From Pedobacter frigoris (lineage in GTDB: Bacteria > Bacteroidota > Bacteroidia > Sphingobacteriales > Sphingobacteriaceae), in NCBI RefSeq assembly GCF_005116445.1, contig NZ_SWBQ01000005.1:310001-374000 (forward strand): a stretch of 64,000 nucleotides of DNA, written 5' to 3'. The notes beneath the pieces are model-generated. The model was not told the origin of the DNA. It made no database searches and worked only from the letters and a program-made list of their open reading frames with translations. The first letter of the stretch is position 1; each line of letters opens with the position of its first letter. Made by a program: the position numbers and the translations under genes. Shown here piece after piece: positions 1-6,961 of the stretch.

Positions 1-23
1 CATCACAAAACACCAAATAACTC

Positions 24-67
24 CTGTTAATCAGAGGGTCGCTGGTTCGAGCCCAGCAGAAGGAGCA
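24..67 (+). tRNA. 3' fragment of tRNA-Asn(GTT), probable attachment-site scar
   Basis: The stretch reads as the 3' part of a tRNA: anticodon loop CTGTTAA (24-30, anticodon GTT), 3' anticodon stem TCAGA, variable loop GGGTC, T arm GCTGG-TTCGAGC-CCAGC (41-57), acceptor strand AGAAGGA and discriminator G at 65, which fits Asn. Bases 19-23 (AACTC) cannot pair with TCAGA, and no D arm or 5' acceptor strand precedes them, so the gene is incomplete. A terminator follows directly, as expected at a native tRNA 3' end. The simplest reading is the end of an element that integrated into tRNA-Asn, with the element to the left. Truncation by another rearrangement is possible. Confidence 0.75.
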
Positions 68-71
68 GAAT

Positions 72-109
72 AAAGCCCTTTACAAATCGTAAAGGGCTTT
101 TCTTTTTTA
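72..109 (+). terminator. Rho-independent terminator after the tRNA fragment
   Basis: A perfect 12-bp stem (72-83 with 89-100) closes a 5-nt loop and is followed by a T-rich tract to about 109. It sits 5 bases after the tRNA fragment and was probably the original tRNA-Asn terminator. It also insulates the Hsp70-like gene from transcription coming from the left. Confidence 0.85.
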
Positions 110-127
110 TCGTTTACCCTGCCCATC

Positions 128-1393
128 ATGAAGAGATTTTTATACGGAATTGATTTTGGAACAACCAATTCGGCACTCGCCATTTATGATGAAGACGCCA
201 AAGAAATTCATAGTACCATTATCATTCCATCCCTTATTTATTTTTATCATCAGCTAAATGCCGGGGATGACAAAAGTTACGTGGTAGGTGAAGAAGCCAT
301 CCATGCCTATCTCCATGATGGCATGAAAGGCCGCTTCATTAAATCAGTTAAACAAATCCTATCCAGAAGCAGTTTCACAGAAACACGGATACATAATAAA
401 AGATATAATGCTTCTGACCTTGTAGCAATCATTCTAAAAGAATTGAAAAGCAGGGCAGATGAAGTGACCGGGCAGGACTGCCGAAAGGCTGTTATTGGCA
501 GGCCTGTCTTTTTTGATGATGACAATGTACAAAAGGATACGCTGGCACAAAACAGACTTAATAAAGCTGCTGAAATTGCAGGTTTTACGGAAGTCCGTTT
601 CCAGTTTGAGCCTATAGGTGCCGCTTTCGCTTATGAAAAAACGCTGCTAAAAAAAGAAAGTGTACTTGTTGCCGATCTAGGCGGTGGAACAACAGATTTT
701 ACTTATTTAGTTCTTGATCCTACAAAAGTAGGGAGTAAAGATCGAAAGAATGATATGATGGCCACCGGAGGAATTTATATAGGAGGTGATAGTTTTGATT
801 CTGCTTTTATGTGGGAAAGAGGAACGCCCTACTTCGGTAAGCATACACAATACGAGGCAACTCCGGGTAAGGTATTAACGGTGCCTAAATCACTTTTCGC
901 AAATATCTGCTCATGGGAACAGATGAATTTTTTTAACGGACAACGTATTCGAAAGGATATTGAAGACTATTATTATTTCTCCGGGAAAGACCGAAAGTTT
1001 AAAAATCTGATTACGCTCATCGAAAATAACTTAGGTTATTCCGTGTTTCAGGCGATAGAGAAGACTAAGATCACGCTGTCTAAATCAAATACATCAGAAT
1101 TTCGGTACGATGGTATGGATATCCAAATTCAAGAGGAGGTCTCCTTGTCGGATTATGAGCAAATCATAAAAAAGGATGTTGATCGGATTTCAAATTATCT
1201 AAATGAATTTATGTCCCTGCACAATATTGGTGTAAATGATATTGACAGCCTTTTTCTAACTGGGGGTACTTCTATGGTTGGTAGTATTCAACAATTATTT
1301 AAAGATAAGTTTCCACACATCACTATGAATTCCGGAGATAATTTTAAAAGTGTTGCTAAAGGTTTAGCTTATAGTGGTTACCTGTTTGGGTAA
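128..1393 (+). CDS. Hsp70-family protein, nucleotide-binding domain only
   Basis: The product is 421 aa and has the actin/Hsp70 ATPase signatures: phosphate-1 DFGTTNS (9-15), phosphate-2 DLGGGTTDF (from D183) and the adenosine motif LTGGTSMVG (about 377-385). It ends right after the ATPase fold, so the substrate-binding domain and lid of DnaK are missing. In this it resembles YegD-type Hsp70 homologues. It is probably cytoplasmic because no signal is visible. The client and partners are unknown, and no J-protein or GrpE gene is nearby. It is the first gene after the tRNA scar and converges on the sulfatase gene with a 30-bp gap. Family membership is clear; the role is not. Confidence 0.85.
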   Translation: MKRFLYGIDFGTTNSALAIYDEDAKEIHSTIIIPSLIYFYHQLNAGDDKSYVVGEEAIHAYLHDGMKGRFIKSVKQILSRSSFTETRIHNKRYNASDLVAIILKELKSRADEVTGQDCRKAVIGRPVFFDDDNVQKDTLAQNRLNKAAEIAGFTEVRFQFEPIGAAFAYEKTLLKKESVLVADLGGGTTDFTYLVLDPTKVGSKDRKNDMMATGGIYIGGDSFDSAFMWERGTPYFGKHTQYEATPGKVLTVPKSLFANICSWEQMNFFNGQRIRKDIEDYYYFSGKDRKFKNLITLIENNLGYSVFQAIEKTKITLSKSNTSEFRYDGMDIQIQEEVSLSDYEQIIKKDVDRISNYLNEFMSLHNIGVNDIDSLFLTGGTSMVGSIQQLFKDKFPHITMNSGDNFKSVAKGLAYSGYLFG

Positions 1394-1423
1394 ACTAAAT
1401 GATCGACTATCCTATTTCTTTGA

Positions 1424-2992
1424 TTATTCCAGGACCTGTAAAGTAAGGTACTTTATCGCATCCTGATCTTTGTATTCCTGAGCTGCTGTGAGGAGCTTGG
1501 ATTTGAAGCTCTTTAGCAGCGCTTCATACTTTTTGTCTGCAGCAAGATTATGAAGCTCATGCTTGTCATTCTTAAGGTCATAAAACTCCCAGGAGTTTAA
1601 TTTCCCGTAAAAACGTATCAATTTATATTGTGAAGTCCTGATTCCAAAATGAGGATGTACCAGATGCGGACCCGGATATTCATAATAATGATAATATACC
1701 GGCTTTTCCGCGAGTCCGGTTTTGCTGCCATTCAGTGCAGACCAAAAAGATCTTCCTTGTATATCCATAGGTATCTTTCCTCCAGCCATATCTAATAAGG
1801 TAGGAGCCCAGTCGATATTTGCAACTACGTTATTGACCTTGCTGCCTGCCTTAATCTTTCCCGGGTATCTGATGACGAAAGGTGTTTTTAAGGATTCTTC
1901 GTACATAAATCTTTTATCAAACCATCCATGTTCTCCTAAATAAAACCCCTGGTCGGATGCATAAATTACTATTGTATTTTGTGAAAGCTCCTTTTTATCC
2001 AGGTAATCCAGCATTTTTCCTATGTTTCGGTCAAGTGAGTTTGCAGTAGCGTAATAATCCTTCATATAACGCTGATATTTCCATATCGCGAGTTCCTTTC
2101 CTGATGGTTTTTTGGCCTCGAAATCTTTAGTCACCTTTTGGATGTAGTAATTAGAAAACGCCTCACGCTGTGCTTTATTCATTCTTTTATAAAGGAGGAA
2201 ATTTTCGAAATCAACGTTGACTTTTAGATCACGGTCCAACTCCATTGCCTTAGCTATACTCATGTATTGTTCCTTCGCAGCTTCACGACCATCATAATCA
2301 TCGAAGAAAGTAGCTGGTATTGGGAAGTTGACGTGGTCATAGGCTCCAAGATCCTGTATATCAGGCAGCCACTCACGATGAGTGGCTTTCTCTCCAACTA
2401 CTAAAAAGAATGGCTTTGTTTTATCCCGCTTATCCAGCCAGTCAGTTGCCTTTTGTGTGATGATATCGGTTACATAACCTGCTGTCCTGACTGTGTCATT
2501 TTGCTGATTGATGAAATCAGGGTTATAGTAAAAGCCCTGATCCGGCATGATCTCCCAATGATCAAACGCCTTCCCGGGTAAAGTGCCGAGATGCCACTTC
2601 CCAATCCAGGCAGTTTGGTAGCCTTCCTTACTCAACAATCCAGACAACATTTGTTGTTTTACATCAAATTTGCCATCATTAGCTTTATATCCGTTTATAT
2701 GACTATACTTTCCAGTCAAAAAACAAGCTCTGCTGGGGCCACATATGGAATTTGTAACCAGCTGATTGTTTAATATAGCTCCTTCTTTTGCCAGTCGGTC
2801 AATATTTGGAGTTTTGGCAATTTTATTCCCGTAGGCACCTATTGCCTGATATGCATGATCATCTGAAATGATGAAAATGATATTTGGCTTCTGAGGTGCG
2901 GCTTCCTTGTGTCTGTTTATGCCAAATAATTTAGCGGATATTAATACGGCCGAAATGCCAATAAAAGCAAATATTGTAAGTAATCTGAACAT
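1424..2992 (-). CDS. Type I (formylglycine) sulfatase, S1 family
   Basis: The product is about 522 aa. It has an N-terminal hydrophobic segment (about 2-21, signal or anchor), then a sulfatase domain with the metal-binding pair SDDH (about 43-46) and the Cys-type maturation motif CGPSR (Cys at about 84), whose cysteine is oxidised to formylglycine. A DQGFYLGEHGW segment and a C-terminal region typical of arylsulfatase-like enzymes follow. It should hydrolyse sulfate esters, probably on glycans, in the periplasm or at the cell surface. The substrate cannot be read from sequence. I chose ATG at 2992 over the TTG three bases upstream. No SusC/D pair or glycosidase adjoins it, so it is not part of an obvious polysaccharide locus. 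Confidence 0.9.
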   Translation of the reverse strand: MFRLLTIFAFIGISAVLISAKLFGINRHKEAAPQKPNIIFIISDDHAYQAIGAYGNKIAKTPNIDRLAKEGAILNNQLVTNSICGPSRACFLTGKYSHINGYKANDGKFDVKQQMLSGLLSKEGYQTAWIGKWHLGTLPGKAFDHWEIMPDQGFYYNPDFINQQNDTVRTAGYVTDIITQKATDWLDKRDKTKPFFLVVGEKATHREWLPDIQDLGAYDHVNFPIPATFFDDYDGREAAKEQYMSIAKAMELDRDLKVNVDFENFLLYKRMNKAQREAFSNYYIQKVTKDFEAKKPSGKELAIWKYQRYMKDYYATANSLDRNIGKMLDYLDKKELSQNTIVIYASDQGFYLGEHGWFDKRFMYEESLKTPFVIRYPGKIKAGSKVNNVVANIDWAPTLLDMAGGKIPMDIQGRSFWSALNGSKTGLAEKPVYYHYYEYPGPHLVHPHFGIRTSQYKLIRFYGKLNSWEFYDLKNDKHELHNLAADKKYEALLKSFKSKLLTAAQEYKDQDAIKYLTLQVLE

Positions 2993-3033
2993 CAATTAAG
3001 GATTTTATACAAAATAGCAATTTAAGTTATCGC

Positions 3034-3798
3034 TTACAAATCCAACTCAGCCCTGATCTGTTGAATATAGGTTGTCCCCGTTGTGATTCTGCTTTGCTTT
3101 TTATCAGTCATTGTGATGATCAGTCGATTATTAAAGTGTTTACTGATCTCCCCGATCTTGTCCTTATTAATTATGAAGGATTTTTGTACCCTTATAAAAT
3201 TGGCAGGTAGTTTCTCTTCCAGGTCTGATAATGATAACTCGGATAAATACTCAGTTCCATTGTCGGTATATAAGGTAACATAACCAAGCTGAGATTCCAG
3301 ATATACTAAATCCGGGAAGCGAACCAATAGGATCTTGTCTTTTACCTTTACCGGAAGGGCTGTAGCTTCTTTTTTAGGCTGCATCTGATCGAAAATCTCT
3401 TTTAGTTTTAAAAAATCGACCTGCATATTGCTATTATTCCAGCGTTTTATCTTTTCAATTGACTTCATAAACCGGCTGTCCTCAATAGGCTTAACGAGAT
3501 AATCAAGTGTATTTTCCTGAAAAGCCCTGATCGCATATTGCTCAAAAGCAGTAGTGAAAATTACCAATGGCTTATGTCTAAGCCTGGTCAGCATATCAAA
3601 TCCATTTAAGTCGGGCATGTGAACGTCAAGAAAAATCAGGTCAGGCTTTAGGTTGTCTATCAATTCAATCGCCTCTATTGCATTAGACGCCTCGGCAATG
3701 ATTTCAAGAACATCGGGGTAATTTCCTGCGAGTCTGCTCATCATCAGTCTGGCAGGTCTCTCATCGTCAATGATAATGCTTCTCAATTTAGTGCTCAC
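3034..3798 (-). CDS. LytTR-family response regulator
   Basis: The product is 254 aa. The N-terminal receiver domain has the acidic DDE cluster (11-13), phosphoacceptor Asp58 (FLDVHMP) and Lys103 (YLVKPI). The C-terminal half (about 150-250) is a LytTR DNA-binding domain. It should bind paired direct repeats upstream of target promoters. The GTG start overlaps the stop codon of the upstream histidine kinase gene by one base, which implies translational coupling and a cognate pair. A candidate binding site lies upstream of the kinase start, so the pair probably regulates itself. Targets beyond that are unknown. Confidence 0.93.
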   Translation of the reverse strand: MSTKLRSIIIDDERPARLMMSRLAGNYPDVLEIIAEASNAIEAIELIDNLKPDLIFLDVHMPDLNGFDMLTRLRHKPLVIFTTAFEQYAIRAFQENTLDYLVKPIEDSRFMKSIEKIKRWNNSNMQVDFLKLKEIFDQMQPKKEATALPVKVKDKILLVRFPDLVYLESQLGYVTLYTDNGTEYLSELSLSDLEEKLPANFIRVQKSFIINKDKIGEISKHFNNRLIITMTDKKQSRITTGTTYIQQIRAELDL

Positions 3799-5003
3799 TA
3801 TACTTTCGTCTTTAAATCGCTGATGGTAATTCTGACTTCTTTGGGTTCATTTAGAAAGGCAATCTCATACTTGCCTGCCGCTAATATATCCAATTTATCG
3901 TACAAAGATTTCAATCCATAACCAGGTTTTAAATCTGTATCAAAAGCCTTGCCTTCATCAAATACGCTGAGTATAATGTCTTTGCCGGATTTTTTAATAC
4001 TTATGCTGATGACAATCCCATTTGGACCGGCACCGTATTTAACGGCGTTCTCCACCAGGGGCTGAAGCAAATGCATGGGAATTAAATCATTTTCAAGCCC
4101 TGGTTGGATTTTACTCGTGTATTGCAATCTTTCCTCAAATCTGATCTTTTCTATTTCCAGATAAAGAGAAACCATTTCCATCTCTTCGTTCACAGTAGCA
4201 TAGTTATTTTCTTCCCTGTTGATGTTATAACGAAATAGTTTCGATAGGGCGATGGCCATATTCCGGGTTTTTAAGCCATCTTCCGTAGCCAGTCCGGCTA
4301 TAGAATTTAATGAGTTGTATAGGAAATGTGGGTTTATTTTTGAAGCTAATGCATCCAATTGAGATTGAGCGACCTGTTGCTGGAGTCGAGATATCTGCAA
4401 CTCTTTTTGCTGAATTTTGAATGCATTTAAGCGTGTCGCATAGCTGTAAATCAAAACAGCCAGACTAGTGCCGAATATTGCCGATGATGCAATTGCAAGA
4501 CTAAGAAAAGCACGTTCTATGCCATATCCACTGCCTAATCGCATATTCGCGGTAAATTGAACGATTACTATTCCAATGCAGGCAATTAGAAACATTGTGA
4601 GAGCTTCGTAAAATGGTCTTTTGGCAGGGTTCTTTACCTCATTGATCCATCTTTCCTTAGCCCAGAAATAGATGAGATAAACTGAAGAAATAATTAGAGA
4701 TATAACAAGACATCTAATTATTGGCAAAGTTGAGAGCCCAATATCCTGTCCGTCCGATCCAAATCTGAATTTCATGACAAGCATACCGAACAACTTTAAT
4801 ATTCCATAGCTAATGAACAAAATTATAGTTGACAACCAGGCTGCACTAAATGAAGCAAACCATTTATTCCTGATCGGCTTAGTAACTTTTTTAAAAACAA
4901 TATTTATTAGTAAAAGGAATACAATAACTACTAAAAATGTGGCAATGGTATCTTGACTTAATACGTTGTTGAGCGCTCTTAGAGCTATGCTTTCTCTGTT
5001 CAT
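3798..5003 (-). CDS. LytS/YehU-type sensor histidine kinase
   Basis: With start at 5003 the protein is 401 aa. It has five or six membrane segments in the first 190 residues, a short coiled coil (KQLQISRLQQQ-like region), the His_kinase motif NPHFLYNSLNSI carrying the phospho-His, the N-box LLQPLVENAVKYG and the G-box GYGLKSLYDKL. It should sense a membrane or periplasmic signal and phosphorylate the adjacent LytTR regulator. The reading frame is open up to 5117, but the extra 38 codons translate a 21-bp direct repeat that looks like an operator. I therefore prefer ATG at 5003. No extracytoplasmic sensor domain is seen, so the stimulus is unknown. Confidence 0.9.
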   Translation of the reverse strand: MNRESIALRALNNVLSQDTIATFLVVIVFLLLINIVFKKVTKPIRNKWFASFSAAWLSTIILFISYGILKLFGMLVMKFRFGSDGQDIGLSTLPIIRCLVISLIISSVYLIYFWAKERWINEVKNPAKRPFYEALTMFLIACIGIVIVQFTANMRLGSGYGIERAFLSLAIASSAIFGTSLAVLIYSYATRLNAFKIQQKELQISRLQQQVAQSQLDALASKINPHFLYNSLNSIAGLATEDGLKTRNMAIALSKLFRYNINREENNYATVNEEMEMVSLYLEIEKIRFEERLQYTSKIQPGLENDLIPMHLLQPLVENAVKYGAGPNGIVISISIKKSGKDIILSVFDEGKAFDTDLKPGYGLKSLYDKLDILAAGKYEIAFLNEPKEVRITISDLKTKV

Positions 5004-5073
5004 AATTATTATTGTAAATAATGGATTTTTATTCAAATAAACAGGCCTCGAGCGCATATTGAAATTAAAATCT

Positions 5074-5106
5074 TGTAAACCTGAAGAAAACTGCTGCAAA
5101 CCTGAA
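5074..5106 (-). promoter_or_regulatory. Candidate LytTR operator: direct repeats with 21-bp period
   Basis: Two 12-bp units, TGTAAACCTGAA (5074-5085) and TGCAAACCTGAA (5095-5106), differ at one base and repeat with a 21-bp period. LytTR regulators typically bind two imperfect direct repeats spaced about two helical turns apart. The site lies 71-103 bp upstream of the preferred start of the kinase gene of a LytTR pair. Autoregulation is inferred, not shown. Confidence 0.55.
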
Positions 5107-5168
5107 ATAAAAGTCAATTCATTTTCTTAACATTGCTATAACCTAACGCCACAAACTAAACTAACCAA

Positions 5169-5723
5169 ATGGACAATAAACTTGTGCACCATTTATTATG
5201 GGAACGCATCCGTTCCGGTGATAATAATGCATTCTTTGACCTTTACAAAGCGCTGTACTATGAACTTGTGAATTTCGGCATCCGTGTTTGCGGAGATGCT
5301 GAAACAGCAGGAGAGGCTACAGATCAGGTCTTTGTTACCATTTGGGAAAAACATGAACAACTAAACAGGGTCGACAATGTGCCGGCCTACCTGCGTACTT
5401 TTTTAAAACGTAAAATACTTCGGTTGCTCGAACGTAAAAAGAAGATCAACGATGCATTACAAAATGCTGGTTCGGAAGGGGAATGGATGGAGATGTCTTA
5501 TGAAGAGTTTATTGTTAAGGTGCAGACTGATGAGTTAGTTAGGTATAAATTGAAAACAGCTCTTGAGAAACTAACCTTCAGACAAAAGCAACTCATCCAT
5601 TTGAAGTTTTTTGACGGATTAAGTTACGAACAGATTGCAGAACAAACCCAGCAAACCATCAAGACTGCTTACAATACAGTTTATGATGCGCTTAAAATAT
5701 TGAGAAAAGAACTCAAAGATTAG
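5169..5723 (+). CDS. ECF RNA polymerase sigma factor of uptake locus 1
   Basis: The product is 184 aa with a sigma-70 region 2 (about 20-85, including EATDQVFVTIWEK) and a region 4 helix-turn-helix (about 130-180, LSYEQIAEQTQQTIKTAYN). Its place before fecR, susC and susD defines it as the locus-specific sigma. It is shorter than the sigmas of loci 2 and 3, lacks their hydrophobic C-terminal tail, and its region 4 sequence differs, so it probably reads a different promoter. It is divergent from the LytS kinase gene, and the shared 165-bp intergenic region should hold both promoters. No clear TAnnTTTG element is seen for this gene. Confidence 0.92.
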   Translation: MDNKLVHHLLWERIRSGDNNAFFDLYKALYYELVNFGIRVCGDAETAGEATDQVFVTIWEKHEQLNRVDNVPAYLRTFLKRKILRLLERKKKINDALQNAGSEGEWMEMSYEEFIVKVQTDELVRYKLKTALEKLTFRQKQLIHLKFFDGLSYEQIAEQTQQTIKTAYNTVYDALKILRKELKD

Positions 5724-5833
5724 TATAGCGTTTCCATCCCACAGTGTCTTTTTTATCCAAAAAAATAAAAAAGTAAAATTTCCTTAGGAAAAGTTGAAGT
5801 TTTCAGGCACTGTCTTTATAAAAGCATAATATT

Positions 5834-6898
5834 ATGATTGATCGTAGTCTTTTCAATGTCGAAGACTTTTTAGTGGATAATACTTTTCAGCTTTATTGTG
5901 CGGGAACAGATAAACTCTGCGTAACCTATTGGGAGAATTATATTGAAACTCATCCTGAACAAAAAGCCGTAATAACAGAAGCCAGACGTTTGTATGTCAT
6001 CCTCAGTGGAAATAAAAAACCATTGAATCTGCAGGTCGAAACGCTAAAAGAAAACATTGAACACAAAAACAATATTGTCCCATTCCAAAGGAGATATAAC
6101 TGGTTGAAAATTGCAGCGGCTATATTACTGCTGGCCGGTGTTTCTTTTTTTTACTTTAAAGCAGGGGATAAGGAGGGGGTCAAACAAATTATGGTCAGCA
6201 ATTTTAATACGAAGGCTGGCGAACGCAAAAAGATCACGCTTAAGGATGGATCTGTAATTTTATTAAACGCCAAAAGTTCGTTATCCATTATCAAAGGGTT
6301 TAATGAAAAAACCCGTGAAGTAAACTTGGTAGGTGAAGCCTTTTTTGATGTGATGCATCAAAAGGACAAGCCTTTCAAAGTTCATACGGAAGATTTTGAT
6401 ATCAATGTATTGGGCACCTCTTTTAATGTGAAAATTTATCCTGACGAGCCTACATCAGAAGCTACTTTAATTAAGGGACTTATTGTGATGGAGGGTAAGG
6501 GGAGTAAAGGCAGTTCTATTACTTTAAGGCCAAGTCAAAAAGTGACATTCTATAAAAATCTGGACATTCAACCCCAAGCCAATAAACCCATAAAAGCCAA
6601 AAAACAATTGCCGGAAATTGCGATCAATCATTACACCAGGGTAAATGATAGCATCATCGCTGAAGTTGCCTGGACGCAAGACCGACTCGAAATTTCAGAT
6701 CAGAGTTTTGCAGAAGTTAAGGGGGTATTGGAACGGTGGTATGATGTACAAATCAAATTTACTGATAAAGAAGTAGAGAAATATCGCTTTACGGCATCTT
6801 TCCCTGTAGAAAATATTGAGCAGGCATTAAACGCTTTACAAACAGCAGAACATTTTAAATATGAAATAAAAGGAAAACAAATTACCATATCGAAATAA
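5834..6898 (+). CDS. FecR-family anti-sigma factor of uptake locus 1
   Basis: The product is 354 aa: a cytoplasmic N-terminal part (1-88) that should hold the sigma factor, one membrane helix (about 90-109), a periplasmic FecR domain (about 125-220) and a C-terminal DUF4974 domain (about 290-354) expected to meet the STN domain of the receptor. It lies 110 bp after the sigma gene. The gap contains two similar stretches sharing TGTCTTT (near 5762 and 5808) but not the ACCCCGAT motif of loci 2 and 3. A terminator-like hairpin follows the stop codon, so susC may be transcribed partly separately. Confidence 0.93.
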   Translation: MIDRSLFNVEDFLVDNTFQLYCAGTDKLCVTYWENYIETHPEQKAVITEARRLYVILSGNKKPLNLQVETLKENIEHKNNIVPFQRRYNWLKIAAAILLLAGVSFFYFKAGDKEGVKQIMVSNFNTKAGERKKITLKDGSVILLNAKSSLSIIKGFNEKTREVNLVGEAFFDVMHQKDKPFKVHTEDFDINVLGTSFNVKIYPDEPTSEATLIKGLIVMEGKGSKGSSITLRPSQKVTFYKNLDIQPQANKPIKAKKQLPEIAINHYTRVNDSIIAEVAWTQDRLEISDQSFAEVKGVLERWYDVQIKFTDKEVEKYRFTASFPVENIEQALNALQTAEHFKYEIKGKQITISK

Positions 6899-6902
6899 GA
6901 AA

Positions 6903-6938
6903 GGGACGGTGTTGACGCACCGCCCCTATAAATTTTTT
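6903..6938 (+). terminator. Terminator-like hairpin between fecR and susC of locus 1
   Basis: GGG-A-CGGTG (6903-6911) pairs with CACCG-C-CCC (6918-6926), leaving one internal mismatch and a 6-nt loop. TATAAA and a run of seven T follow. It starts 4 bases after the fecR stop and would stop or attenuate transcription into susC, letting receptor level vary independently of the sigma/anti-sigma pair. Confidence 0.65.
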
Positions 6939-6961
6939 TGATATCAAGCAATGGCAGTTTT

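Noticed and set aside
1..67. A complete tRNA gene at the left edge
   Set aside because: Bases 1-23 do not provide a D arm, a 5' acceptor strand or a pairing 5' anticodon stem, although there is too little sequence to the left to show a full 5' half.
5004..5117. N-terminal extension of the histidine kinase
   Set aside because: It contains the 21-bp direct repeat, has no membrane or domain features, and an ATG closer to the first membrane helix is available at 5003.
1424..5117. Functional link of the sulfatase with the LytTR pair
   Set aside because: The genes have the same direction but the 41-bp gap alone is weak evidence, and no shared pathway is indicated.
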